A DNA stretch of 64,000 nucleotides from Enterococcus casseliflavus NBRC 100478 (GTDB lineage Bacteria; Bacillota; Bacilli; Lactobacillales; Enterococcaceae), in assembly GCF_001544095.1 (NCBI RefSeq), contig NZ_BCPT01000013.1:29426-93425 (forward strand). The letters are read 5' to 3'. Within the stretch, counting starts at the first letter, position 1. Every line of letters begins with the position of its first letter. Below are positions 45,173-54,239 of this stretch, piece after piece. The translations under genes were made by a program, and so were the position numbers. The notes under the pieces were generated by a model. That model did no database searches, had not been told where the DNA came from, and saw nothing but the letters and a program-made list of their open reading frames with translations.

Positions 45173-46195
45173 TTATAGCGGTAAGTAAGCTGCTGGATCA
45201 ACGAAATCTGACCACAACGTCTTACTCAATCCAAAGTGCAAATGGACGCCAGTCGAGTTTCCAGTCGTCCCCATCGTACCGACTTGCTCGCCGACTGCAA
45301 CGGTTGCCCCCTTCGAGACACTGATAGCTGTTAAGTGAAAATAATACGAGTAAAAGCCGTTATCATGAGCCAAAATCACGTAATTCCCCGTGCTTGGACC
45401 ATAACCAGCATCTTCTACCTGACCATCACGAGCGGCGACGATCTTCTCCCCCGCTTGACCTGTAAAGTCGATCCCATCATGCTGCGTCCCAGAAAAACCA
45501 GTTGGGTCAGCTCGAGTACCAAAACCGCTGGAGATCGACACGGCGCCCGTGATTGGCAGTGAAAATTCACTGGCTGCTGCTTTCTCTGCTGCTTCTTTGG
45601 CTTTTTGTTTTGCTTCTTCAGCGGCTTTTGCTTCTTTGTCCACTTTTTCTTGCAAGTCTTGTACTTGCGCTTGCGTTTGCTGCAACTTCTCTTGTTGGCT
45701 CTGCAATTCTTCTTTTGCTGTTGCTAGTTGTTCTTTACTATGTACTAATTGGGCTTGCGTCAAGGTTTGGTACGAAGTGATTCGTTGCTGTTGGGCTTCT
45801 TTTTCCGCCAATTGTTGGTTCACTTCCCGTAAAGCCGCTTGTTGTTCACTAAACTTGCGTAGTTGTTGGATCGTGGCTTGTGGTCCGTCGACTACCGGGC
45901 TGCTTGGCGCTTGGCTTTCTTGATGCTGGGCTTTTTGGTCATTCAGAGCAGCGATCTGCGTTTGAACTTCCTGGCTTTCTTGTGCTAATTGGCTTAATTC
46001 TTCCTGATAATCTGCTAATTGACTTTCCAGCGCTGTGACTTTCTGTTGGCTAGTGGTGACTTCCTCTTCATACGTTGCAAGTTCTGCAGTCAAAACCGTC
46101 AGTTCCTCGGTGCTCTTCGTTTCAGCAGCATAACTGACAGCTGGCTGGAAAAGCGGCAACGTAAGGGCGAGCAATAAAAAAATCTTTTTCTTCAA
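45173..46195 (-). CDS. Secreted M23-family peptidoglycan endopeptidase/EnvC-like protein
   Basis: 340 residues. Signal peptide MKKKIFLLLALTLPLFQPAVSYAA, then an alanine/glutamine-rich coiled coil to about residue 215, then a LytM/M23 domain with the zinc ligands in HDGIDF and HLHFGLS plus HDNGFYSYYFH. The zinc site looks complete, so it may be an active endopeptidase. Coiled coil plus M23 resembles EnvC/PcsB-like division hydrolases or their activators. Confidence 0.9.
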   Translation of the reverse strand: MKKKIFLLLALTLPLFQPAVSYAAETKSTEELTVLTAELATYEEEVTTSQQKVTALESQLADYQEELSQLAQESQEVQTQIAALNDQKAQHQESQAPSSPVVDGPQATIQQLRKFSEQQAALREVNQQLAEKEAQQQRITSYQTLTQAQLVHSKEQLATAKEELQSQQEKLQQTQAQVQDLQEKVDKEAKAAEEAKQKAKEAAEKAAASEFSLPITGAVSISSGFGTRADPTGFSGTQHDGIDFTGQAGEKIVAARDGQVEDAGYGPSTGNYVILAHDNGFYSYYFHLTAISVSKGATVAVGEQVGTMGTTGNSTGVHLHFGLSKTLWSDFVDPAAYLPL

Positions 46196-46218
46196 TGAGG
46201 CAACTCCTTCTTTTTTTT

Positions 46219-46239
46219 AGTAGCTTGGCTACTTTAACA
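46219..46239 (-). promoter_or_regulatory. Promoter and 5'-end hairpin of the M23 gene
   Basis: Extended -10 TGTTAAAGT on the minus strand (46231-46239), followed at once by AGTAGC-CAA-GCTACT, a hairpin near the mRNA 5' end. Confidence 0.5.
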
Positions 46240-46391
46240 TGCTTATTCATGAAAAAAAAGAGGGTTTTTCCAACAGTTTAAAGTCTATTGTTGCAAATTT
46301 TCATGTAAATTACCTATAAAACGGGCTTTTTTTACAAATATTGCAGCAGAATAACAACTTTTATAAGAATTTCTTTAGCTCGCCAATCGCC

Positions 46392-47111
46392 TTATCCTCG
46401 CTCTTGCAGCTTCGCCAATTCCTCAGACGTTAATTCCCGATACTCGCCTAATGCCAAATCATCTGGCAAGGACAGGCCTCCCATGCGAATCCGTTTCAAA
46501 TAAACGACTTCTTTTCCTACTGCATGGACCATCCGTTTGACTTGATGGAACTTGCCTTCATGGAGGATCAGTTTGATCTCGCTGCGCGATTCATTTTCAT
46601 CGACGTTGAGGATCTGCAGCTCAGCCGGCAAGGTCCACTCGCCGTCTAATTTGATGCCTTTGGCAAAGATTTTTTGATCCTCCGCTGTCATGATTCCCTC
46701 GACTTGGGCATAATATTCTTTTTCCACATGCTTCTTAGGCGACAATAATTGATGCGCCAATCCGCCATCGTTCGTAATCAGCAAAAAGCCTTCGGTGTCT
46801 TTATCCAACCGTCCTACTGGAAACAGATCTTCGCGAAATGCTTCTTCAGAAAACAAATCTAAGACCGTCTCTTCATAGGAATCGACGGTTGCCGAAATCA
46901 CGCCGGCGGGTTTATTCAGCAAATAATAAAACTGGCTTTGATAGGCGATGGGTTCCCCCTCAATACAAACGGTATCTTGTGTTTCTTGTACTTGTGCTTT
47001 GTCACTTTTGATGACTTGTCCATTGACGGTCACGAGCCCTTTTTTGATCAACTGTTTCACTTCTTTGCGGGAGCCATAGCCCATATCCGCTAAAAATTTG
47101 TCTAAACGCAT
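46392..47111 (-). CDS. RsuA/RluB-family pseudouridine synthase (YtzG-like)
   Basis: 239 residues from ATG 47111 (AAAGGAAG upstream). S4 domain at the N-terminus (MRLDKFLADMGYGSRKEVKQLI), then the catalytic motif PVGRLDKDTEGFLLITNDG and EGKFHQVKRMV. Acts on rRNA; the likely target in 16S or 23S is not resolved. Downstream of murJ, the pairing seen for ytgP-ytzG in Bacillus. Confidence 0.92.
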   Translation of the reverse strand: MRLDKFLADMGYGSRKEVKQLIKKGLVTVNGQVIKSDKAQVQETQDTVCIEGEPIAYQSQFYYLLNKPAGVISATVDSYEETVLDLFSEEAFREDLFPVGRLDKDTEGFLLITNDGGLAHQLLSPKKHVEKEYYAQVEGIMTAEDQKIFAKGIKLDGEWTLPAELQILNVDENESRSEIKLILHEGKFHQVKRMVHAVGKEVVYLKRIRMGGLSLPDDLALGEYRELTSEELAKLQERG

Positions 47112-47130
47112 CGGTTTCTTCCTTTCATAT

Positions 47131-47171
47131 AAAACAGCCGCCAAGGTCTCACAAAGGAGGCTCAGCGGCTG
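47131..47171 (-). terminator. Possible terminator between murJ and the RsuA-like gene
   Basis: CAGCCGC / GCGGCTG stem (47135-47171) with further inner pairing of GAGCCTCC and GAGACC; only four T follow. Confidence 0.5.
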
Positions 47172-47180
47172 CTTCTGGTT

Positions 47181-48827
47181 TTATTTGATGTGTAATTTCT
47201 GGCGTAAACGAACCATTGATGAGCCGAGTAGTTTTTCAGCTAAACGCAATTTCAGCGCAATGTAGATGTACACACTGCCGCCGACTCCTGCAACTAGCAA
47301 GCTCAAGATAAAGGCTTGAACTTTTCTTTCAGAGCTCAAGACAAGCCCAAAGAGTTGGCGAGCGATCAACGCTGCGATCACCATAATGATCGTCATCGCG
47401 CCAATCAATAATGTCCGTCGCAACGTCAAGTTTACATTGAAATGGCCTTTGCGAATCATCTTGCGAATGTTCAGCCAGCAGACGATCCCCAAGGCAATCG
47501 TGGTGGAAACCAATGGACCATAGACTTGGAACAAACGAATCGCTGGATACTGCAAGATCACTTTCACCAGTAACCCTACAAAGAAGAAAACAACCGCTTC
47601 TTTGTTGTGGTACATCCCTTGCAGCATACTGGAACTAAGCATAAACAAGCCTAAGACCAAACCAGACAGACAGGCAGCGACTAAGACGCTCGCCCCTAAT
47701 GCATCTGGACGATAAAACAAGGTGTATAGGGGATAAGACAGTACGATCATCCCAAAAGTCGCTGGAAACATTACAAAGGAATACAATTGCAAGTTGTTGC
47801 TGATCAATTTGGCTAAGTTCTTTTTGTCTTTTTTGGCGACTGCTTCGCTGATCAAAGGTAGTCCCGTTGAAGCCATGGAAGTAGCTAATCCGATAACCAC
47901 CATCGTCAGCTTATCAGGGTTGCTGCCGAAAATCGCCATTAGTTCTAAGAGCTGATCATTTGAAAATTCGGTAAAACTGCTCATCATTCGAACAAAGGTG
48001 TACTGATCCACCAATTTTAAAATCGTGATCCCAGAGCCTACGATAATAAAAGGGATCGCTTCTTTGATGGTCGCTAAAACCAATTCTTTGGTTTGCAGCA
48101 CCGTTTCTTCTTTGCTCATATCCACTAAAACATCCATCCGCACCCGCTGCTTTTGGAAGTAATAGCCTAATACCAAAATGCTGGCTAAGACACCGATAAA
48201 GGCGGCAAAGGTCGATTGCGTCACGGCTGCCGTGTATTCGCCTTCGATGACCCGCATAATGATGAAGGTCGCTAAAAGCATATAACAGACACGAGCGATT
48301 TGTTCAACGACTTGCGAGATCGCAAAAGGTTTCATGTCTTGGTTTCCTTGGAAATACCCTCGCATGACACTCATACAAGGAAAAACCAATAAAGCAATAC
48401 TCAATGAGCGCATCGCAGGAATCAATTCTGCGCCTCCGCCTGAAGCCGTTGCCAACCATGGGGCTGCCAAATACATGATTCCAGCGGTCACCACGCCAAA
48501 ACCTGCCATCAATTGAAACGCTCTTAAAAAGAGCTTCTGGCTCGTGCGGTATTCTTGGCGAGAATTGTAAAAAGAAATCTGTTTGGCAATTGCTGAAGGG
48601 ATCCCCGCAGTGGAGATCATTAAAAATAAGGCGTAAACATTATAGCCCATTCCAAACAACGCATTTGCTTTATCCGCATTTGCGCCCATCCAATAATACC
48701 AGGGTAAAATGTAAATGGCGCCAAGCAAACGTGAGCCGATATTTCCCATCGTCATCCAAGCAGATCCTTGAGCCATTTTTTCTTGTGTAGTTAATTCTTT
48801 TGACACTGAACGCATGTGTTTATCCAT
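47181..48827 (-). CDS. murJ: Lipid II flippase MurJ (YtgP type)
   Basis: 548 residues from ATG 48827 (GGAG nine bases upstream; ATG 48833 is an alternative). Fourteen or so helices, MATE/MVF superfamily polysaccharide-biosynthesis fold, beginning with a tail rich in charged residues then GSAWMTMGNIGSRLLGAIYILPWYYWMG. Moves lipid II across the membrane for peptidoglycan synthesis. Other members export capsule or teichoic acid units, but the YtgP-like N-terminus and neighbouring rRNA pseudouridine synthase fit MurJ. Divergent from murE. Confidence 0.85.
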   Translation of the reverse strand: MDKHMRSVSKELTTQEKMAQGSAWMTMGNIGSRLLGAIYILPWYYWMGANADKANALFGMGYNVYALFLMISTAGIPSAIAKQISFYNSRQEYRTSQKLFLRAFQLMAGFGVVTAGIMYLAAPWLATASGGGAELIPAMRSLSIALLVFPCMSVMRGYFQGNQDMKPFAISQVVEQIARVCYMLLATFIIMRVIEGEYTAAVTQSTFAAFIGVLASILVLGYYFQKQRVRMDVLVDMSKEETVLQTKELVLATIKEAIPFIIVGSGITILKLVDQYTFVRMMSSFTEFSNDQLLELMAIFGSNPDKLTMVVIGLATSMASTGLPLISEAVAKKDKKNLAKLISNNLQLYSFVMFPATFGMIVLSYPLYTLFYRPDALGASVLVAACLSGLVLGLFMLSSSMLQGMYHNKEAVVFFFVGLLVKVILQYPAIRLFQVYGPLVSTTIALGIVCWLNIRKMIRKGHFNVNLTLRRTLLIGAMTIIMVIAALIARQLFGLVLSSERKVQAFILSLLVAGVGGSVYIYIALKLRLAEKLLGSSMVRLRQKLHIK

Positions 48828-48982
48828 CGCCATTATCTCCAACTTTCTACAAACATATCCCTTCCATTTTAATTCGAAAAAGGGTTGGTCGCAATCTATT
48901 TTTGCAACATCTTAAAGTTTCTTCAAAATAAGGAGAAAAAAAAGAAAACTTTTCCCTCCCAAACGGCGGTTTTTAGGAGTTA

Positions 48983-48991
48983 TGCTATAAT
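48983..48991 (+). promoter_or_regulatory. Extended -10 promoter of murE
   Basis: TGCTATAAT, 35 nt before the murE ATG. Confidence 0.7.
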
Positions 48992-49026
48992 AAGAGAAAT
49001 CTTTAGAGGAATGAAGGAGAACAACG

Positions 49027-50547
49027 ATGCAAAAGGAACTCATTACCGTGCCACAGATCCGCAAGCTCTTATTGCAGGAAAACCTATTGAAAGAAATCAT
49101 CACCCCCACTGATTGGGTTTATACCGTGCCGCAAGAAATGACTGATCTTGCCTTTACCTCATTAAGCTACGACTCGCGAACAGCCGATGCGGCGACGCTT
49201 TTTTTCTGTAAAGGGGCTTCTTTTAAAGAAAGCTACCTGGCTGCCGCCATTGACCAAGGGATTCAGTGCTACATTTCAGAAACGCCCTATGACAACTTTG
49301 CAACTTATGGAATCATCGTCACCGACATTCGAGAAACGATGGCAGTGATCGCTCAAGCGTTTTATGGCCATCCTCAAGAACAGTTGGTGACCATCGGCAT
49401 CACGGGAACAAAAGGCAAAACCAGCTGCGCCTATTTTGCTCGGGCGATTTTAGCAGAATCGACGGGTCAAAAAGTAGCATTCTTTTCATCTGAGGAAAAC
49501 TCAGTCGACGGAAAAACCTTTAATGAAGCAGTGTTGACGACCCCCGAAACACTGGATCTTTATAAGATGATGGCCGAGGCTGTCGCAAACGGCATGACCC
49601 ATCTTGTGATGGAGGTTTCTTCCCAAGCCTATAAAACCAAACGGGTCGCCGGTATTACCTTTGATATTGGCGCGTTCTTGAATATTTCGCCTGATCACAT
49701 TGGACCAGTGGAACATCCAACTTATGACGATTACCTTTACTGCAAACGAGAACTGATCCGCAACAGCAAACAGATGATTTTAAATCGCCAAAGCGATCAC
49801 TACCACTTGCTGCGAGAAACTTGTGAAGTCCATCAAGTTCCTTATATTACCTACGGACGTTCAGACGCCGATTATGTCGTCCAAGAAGGGACAGATCTAA
49901 AAGGCTTTGCGCTGTCAGCTGCTTCTGATGTCTTGCAAGTCTCTGGTGAATATCAACTGGGGATCTTAGGTTCTTTCAACCATGAGAACGCCACAGCGGC
50001 GATTTTAGCTGCCTGCTTAGCGGGTGCCTCTCGTGAGGACGCTCAGAAAGTCCTGCCGACAGTGATCATCCCTGGACGAATGATCGTTTTAGAAAAAGAA
50101 AATGGCGCAGTCATGATCGTTGACTATGCCCACAATTACCTTAGCTTCCAATCATTAAGTGAACTTGCCCGCCAATTGCGCCCAGATGGCCGCCTGCTTT
50201 TTGTCACTGGTAGTGCTGGCGGCAAAGCCCAATCTCGCCGAGCAGATATGGGACGAGCGCTAGGAGAATATGCGGACAAAGTCTACCTGACCAGCGATGA
50301 TCCTGATTTTGAAGAAGCAGATGCGATCGCAAAAGAAATCGCAGCTGCGATCACCAATCCTGAAGTTGCCATCATTCATGAGATGGATCGGGCTCAAGCC
50401 GTCAAATCGGCGATTGCTGAAGCAGACAGTAAGGATATCGTGATTATTGCGGGCAAAGGCGCCGAACAATACTTGAAAGTCGCTGGAAAAAAAGTCCCTT
50501 ACATCGGTGACTTGACCTTAGCGCAGCAGCAAGCCAAACACCAATAG
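49027..50547 (+). CDS. murE: UDP-MurNAc-L-Ala-D-Glu ligase, probably L-lysine-adding
   Basis: 506 residues. Mur ligase motifs: GITGTKGKTSCAYFAR (ATP site near 125), MEVSSQAYKTKR (carbamylated Lys region), NISPDHIGPVEHPTYDDY, GSFNHENATAA and VDYAHN. The amino-acid recognition tetrapeptide near residue 424 is DDPD, unlike DNPR of diaminopimelate-adding enzymes, so L-Lys (enterococcal peptidoglycan) is the likely substrate. AAGGAG precedes the ATG. Divergent from murJ, giving a two-gene peptidoglycan precursor locus. Confidence 0.93.
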   Translation: MQKELITVPQIRKLLLQENLLKEIITPTDWVYTVPQEMTDLAFTSLSYDSRTADAATLFFCKGASFKESYLAAAIDQGIQCYISETPYDNFATYGIIVTDIRETMAVIAQAFYGHPQEQLVTIGITGTKGKTSCAYFARAILAESTGQKVAFFSSEENSVDGKTFNEAVLTTPETLDLYKMMAEAVANGMTHLVMEVSSQAYKTKRVAGITFDIGAFLNISPDHIGPVEHPTYDDYLYCKRELIRNSKQMILNRQSDHYHLLRETCEVHQVPYITYGRSDADYVVQEGTDLKGFALSAASDVLQVSGEYQLGILGSFNHENATAAILAACLAGASREDAQKVLPTVIIPGRMIVLEKENGAVMIVDYAHNYLSFQSLSELARQLRPDGRLLFVTGSAGGKAQSRRADMGRALGEYADKVYLTSDDPDFEEADAIAKEIAAAITNPEVAIIHEMDRAQAVKSAIAEADSKDIVIIAGKGAEQYLKVAGKKVPYIGDLTLAQQQAKHQ

Positions 50548-50563
50548 CAACAAGTTGTCTCAA

Positions 50564-50611
50564 CAAAAAAAGCTTTCAGATGATCTGTTAAATCATCTGA
50601 AAGCTTTTTTT
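50564..50611. terminator. Bidirectional terminator between murE and the following gene
   Basis: AAAAAAAGCTTTCAGATGAT / ATCATCTGAAAGCTTTTTTT, near-perfect. Confidence 0.95.
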
Positions 50612-50619
50612 CTGCGTGA

Positions 50620-50919
50620 CTAAGGTTGTTCGTCTTCGTAAGTCTCATAGACATAGGGTGCGCCATCATAACGAAATTCTGTTGAAATGGCGGCGTCAAG
50701 GTCTTCGGTAAACATTCGTTTGCTGAAAGGAAACAAAAAGACTTGCCCTTCTTTGGCATCTTCGGCTGCTAAACGGTAAAACAGCTCTTCTTCTGTTAAT
50801 TGTTGATTCAACTGTTCCAAGACATCGGCAGTGACTGCCTCTTCCTCATAGCCAGGTTTGGCAATCCGTGCATAATCTTCAAAAAAAGCCGACTGGCCTT
50901 CAAATGATTGATACTCCAT
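50620..50919 (-). CDS. Small acidic protein of unknown function
   Basis: 99 residues, strongly acidic (many E and D), no helix or signal. GAGGGGAC precedes the ATG and a TATAAT lies at 50950-50955 on the minus strand. Tyr/Phe-rich N-terminus MEYQSFEGQSAFFEDYARIA. Not recognised. Confidence 0.75.
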   Translation of the reverse strand: MEYQSFEGQSAFFEDYARIAKPGYEEEAVTADVLEQLNQQLTEEELFYRLAAEDAKEGQVFLFPFSKRMFTEDLDAAISTEFRYDGAPYVYETYEDEQP

Positions 50920-51079
50920 GTAAGTCCCCTCTTTCTTTTCTCTTACTTTATTATACGAGAGTCCGTGAGGATCAGCGAATAATATGATCGGTCTACAGGG
51001 GAATTTTTACTTTTCTGGTGCTTAAATATGTCAGAAACATTTCAAGTGTATTACGAATCAATTATTTGACAAAATCAGA

Positions 51080-51107
51080 TTGAACACGCATCCAAATTTT
51101 GTATAAT
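51080..51107 (+). promoter_or_regulatory. Promoter of the 76-residue membrane protein
   Basis: TTGAAC, 16 nt, TATAAT, about 33 nt before the ATG. Confidence 0.75.
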
Positions 51108-51139
51108 GATACATAGAGACTATAAAAGGGGCAAATGTA

Positions 51140-51370
51140 ATGAACAACGCAAAGAAAAAAATTTTCGTCGGTACTGGTGCTGCAATTGGTTTTGTCGCAA
51201 TCGTTGCTATGATGGCTCAGTTCATGATTTCCAATCATCTATTTGGCGGAAGTGATGCTTCATCAGAAATTTTCACTCGCGCTACATATCCAAACGGCTT
51301 TCTACTAGTGATCTTGATTCCATTGGTCGCAACAGCCGCTTTGTTCTATGGGATCATTCGCAAAAAATAA
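51140..51370 (+). CDS. Small two-helix membrane protein
   Basis: 76 residues: helix about 7-30, an extracellular loop with FGGSDASSEIFTRATYPNG, helix about 52-72, basic end RKK. AAAGGGGC precedes the ATG; it has its own promoter and terminator. Not recognised. Confidence 0.75.
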   Translation: MNNAKKKIFVGTGAAIGFVAIVAMMAQFMISNHLFGGSDASSEIFTRATYPNGFLLVILIPLVATAALFYGIIRKK

Positions 51371-51373
51371 CAA

Positions 51374-51412
51374 AAAAGTGTTGCTGAGAACCACTCAGTA
51401 ACACTTTTTTTC
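51374..51412 (+). terminator. Terminator of the small membrane protein gene
   Basis: AAAGTGTT-CTGAG / CTCAG-AACACTTT stem and T tract. Confidence 0.9.
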
Positions 51413-51424
51413 TTTGTCGTCACC

Positions 51425-51463
51425 AAAAAGCTGCCTAACAGACCCTCGATCTGCTAGGCAGCT
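51425..51463 (-). terminator. Terminator of leuS
   Basis: AGCTGCCTA..CAGA / TCTG..TAGGCAGCT stem with five T on the minus strand. Confidence 0.9.
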
Positions 51464-51475
51464 ATTTTTTAGCGT

Positions 51476-53890
51476 TTAGTTTGCAACGATATTGACCAAT
51501 TTGTTCGGTACGACGATCACTTTACGGATCGTTTTTCCTTGGAGCTGTTCTTGGACAAGTTCGTTTTCTTGCGCCAATTGTTCAAGCACTGCTTTTTCGG
51601 CATCCGCTGGCACCATTGCTTTGGCGCGAACTTTGCCGTTGACTTGAAAGACGACTTCGATCTCGTCTTCCACTAGGGCACTTTCGTCATAGGTTGGCCA
51701 TGGCACATAAGAGATCCCATGGTCATTCCCGAGGATCGACCATAGCTCTTCCCCGATATGCGGTGCGATCGGCGCCAATAGCTGCACAAATCCTTCGACA
51801 TATTCGTAAGGCAAGGCATCGGCTTTGTACGCTTCATTGACAAAGACCATCAATTGGGAAATCGCCGTATTGAAGTGCAGCTGCTCAAAATCTTCCGTCA
51901 CTTTCTTAACGGTTTGATGGTAAACTTTCGACAATTTGCCATCGTTGAATGTCGTGATGCGGTCACGCATTTTGCCATTTTCATCGACGATCAAGCGCCA
52001 CACGCGATCCAAGAATTTACGACTGCCTTCAAGGCCATTCTCATTCCAAGCGATCGATGCATCCAATGGTCCCATAAACATTTCATATAGACGCAAAGTA
52101 TCCGCACCGTATTGATTGATGACATCATCTGGATTGACGACGTTGCCACGGGATTTCGACATTTTTTCATTGTTTTCCCCAAGGATCATCCCTTGGTTGA
52201 ACAATTTTTCAAATGGTTCTTTCGTTGGCACGACACCGATATCATACAAGAATTTATGCCAGAAGCGAGCATAAAGCAAGTGCAAGACAGCGTGCTCTGC
52301 GCCACCGATATAAATATCGACTGGCATCCAGCGTTTCAATTTGTCGTAGTCTGCCAAAACAGACTTATTATGAGGATCGATAAAGCGCAAGAAATACCAT
52401 GAGCTTCCAGCCCATTGCGGCATCGTATTGGTTTCACGACGTCCTTTTTTCCCAGTTTCAGGGTCGGTGACATTGACCCAATCTGTGACATTGGCTAATG
52501 GCGATTCACCAGTACCGCTTGGTTTGATATTGTCGGTTTTTGGCAAACGCAACGGCAGCTGATCTTCAGGAAGCGTCGTAGTCGTACCATCTTCCCAATG
52601 GATGATTGGGATTGGCTCTCCCCAATACCGTTGGCGAGAGAACAACCAATCGCGAAGACGATAGCTGACTTCTTTTTTCCCAACGTGGTTTTCTTCCAAC
52701 CATGCGACCATTTTTTCGATGGCTGTCTCTTTGTCTAGCCCATCCAAAAAGTCTGAATTGATATGCAGTCCATCTTCGGTATAGGCAGATTCTTCCACGT
52801 TGCCCCCTGCCAATACAGGAATGATCTCTAAGCCAAATGTTTTGGCAAATTCGTGGTCACGTTCGTCATGGGCAGGAACCGCCATGATCGCACCTGTTCC
52901 ATAAGAAGCCAAAACATAATCGGCGATCCAAATCGGGATCTCTTTACCATTCACGGGATTGATGGCATAGGCACCTGTGAAGACACCAGTTTTTTCTTTG
53001 GCCAAATCTGTTCGGTTCAAATCAGATTTTTTCGACGCTTCTTCTACATAGGCATCAATGGCTGCTTTTTGTTCTGATGTAGTGATTTGGGCCACTAGCT
53101 CATGTTCTGGCGCCAATACGGCGTAGGTCGCACCAAACAAGGTATCTGGGCGAGTCGTAAAGACGGTAAAGTCTTTTTCCATCCCTGCCACTTTAAACGT
53201 TACGTTGGCTCCGACCGAACGTCCGATCCAATTGCGTTGCATTTCTTTGATGCTTTCTGGCCAATCAACTTCTTCTAAATCGTCCAACAAACGATCAGCA
53301 TACGCTGTGATTTTCAGCATCCATTGGCGCATCGGTTTGCGGATCACATCGTAGCCGCCCCGTTCGCTTTTGCCGTCAATGACTTCTTCATTGGCGATCA
53401 CGGTCCCAAGCTCTGGTACCCAGTTTACTGGAACTTCGGCTTCATAAGCTAACCCTTTTTCATAAAGCTTGGTAAAGATCCATTGCGTCCACTTGTAGTA
53501 CTCGGGATCTGTCGTATTGATTTCACGATTCCAGTCATAGCTGAATCCTAGCGCATTGATTTGACGGCGGAAGGTCTCAATATTTTTCTTCGTGAATTCC
53601 GCTGGATCATTTCCAGTGTCTAGTGCATATTGTTCGGCAGGCAGACCAAAGGCATCCCAGCCCATTGGGTGCAGTACATTGTACCCTTGGCTGCGTTTGA
53701 AGCGGCTCAAGATATCCGTAGCTGTATAGCCTTCTGGATGTCCGACATGTAATCCTTGTCCAGATGGATATGGGAACATATCTAGCGCATAAAATTTTGG
53801 TTTGTCCGGCTCATCATGGGTGTTGAATTCATTTTTCTTTGCCCAATATTTTTGCCATTTTTTTTCGATTTCTTTGTGATTGTAATTCAC
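51476..53890 (-). CDS. leuS: Leucyl-tRNA synthetase
   Basis: 804 residues, bacterial class I enzyme of normal length. HIGH motif as HVGH in [16 protein letters not shown] (about 48-51), editing domain with [12 protein letters not shown], and KMSKSRGN near 575. Charges tRNA-Leu. AGGAGGAG precedes the ATG. Expression is governed by a leucine T-box. Confidence 0.97.
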   Translation of the reverse strand: MNYNHKEIEKKWQKYWAKKNEFNTHDEPDKPKFYALDMFPYPSGQGLHVGHPEGYTATDILSRFKRSQGYNVLHPMGWDAFGLPAEQYALDTGNDPAEFTKKNIETFRRQINALGFSYDWNREINTTDPEYYKWTQWIFTKLYEKGLAYEAEVPVNWVPELGTVIANEEVIDGKSERGGYDVIRKPMRQWMLKITAYADRLLDDLEEVDWPESIKEMQRNWIGRSVGANVTFKVAGMEKDFTVFTTRPDTLFGATYAVLAPEHELVAQITTSEQKAAIDAYVEEASKKSDLNRTDLAKEKTGVFTGAYAINPVNGKEIPIWIADYVLASYGTGAIMAVPAHDERDHEFAKTFGLEIIPVLAGGNVEESAYTEDGLHINSDFLDGLDKETAIEKMVAWLEENHVGKKEVSYRLRDWLFSRQRYWGEPIPIIHWEDGTTTTLPEDQLPLRLPKTDNIKPSGTGESPLANVTDWVNVTDPETGKKGRRETNTMPQWAGSSWYFLRFIDPHNKSVLADYDKLKRWMPVDIYIGGAEHAVLHLLYARFWHKFLYDIGVVPTKEPFEKLFNQGMILGENNEKMSKSRGNVVNPDDVINQYGADTLRLYEMFMGPLDASIAWNENGLEGSRKFLDRVWRLIVDENGKMRDRITTFNDGKLSKVYHQTVKKVTEDFEQLHFNTAISQLMVFVNEAYKADALPYEYVEGFVQLLAPIAPHIGEELWSILGNDHGISYVPWPTYDESALVEDEIEVVFQVNGKVRAKAMVPADAEKAVLEQLAQENELVQEQLQGKTIRKVIVVPNKLVNIVAN

Positions 53891-53947
53891 GATGGACTCC
53901 TCCTAAAAAATTGGTGTTTTGCTCGTCAAATCAACCAGCAAAACTTA

Positions 53948-54203
53948 AAAAAAGTCCTATAAAAATCGCTATGATTTTTATAGGACGTTATCAACGTGGT
54001 ACCACCTAAGTTTATCTGCTCCTCAAAAAAGCAGACCTCGATGTTTTAACGGCCATCGCCGTATCTGCCTAGCCAAATCAGGTTCAGTCAGATATCACTC
54101 GAAGACGAGTTCGAAAGGTGTGCTGTGCATTTCCACCAACCATGCACTCTCTAAAAGTCCCACCGTACTTCTACTATTCCTTCTCAAACGTGAAAGTTTC
54201 TTT
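53948..54203 (-). promoter_or_regulatory. Leucine T-box leader of leuS
   Basis: On the minus strand: stem I with AGAGAGTGCATGG and its arm, specifier context GAACTCGTCTTCGAG with codon CTC (Leu) at 54107-54109, T-box sequence TTAGGTGGTACCACG at 53995-54009, then a terminator GTCCTATAAAAAT / ATTTTTATAGGAC (53954-53986) with seven T. Uncharged tRNA-Leu should pair with the specifier and T-box and prevent termination. Confidence 0.93.
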
Positions 54204-54209
54204 GCACTT

Positions 54210-54238
54210 ATCCTAACAAAAATCATTAGGAATAGCAA
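54210..54238 (-). promoter_or_regulatory. Promoter of the leuS T-box RNA
   Basis: TTGCTA, 17 nt, TAGGAT on the minus strand. The inverted repeat CCTAA/TTAGG inside it is the only structure after the LysM gene stop and may also be a weak terminator. Confidence 0.6.
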
Positions 54239-54239
54239 T

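Noticed and set aside
46196..46391. Possible WalR sites upstream of the M23 gene
   Set aside because: TGTAAA/TGTTAA-like words exist but no pair with the correct spacing was found.
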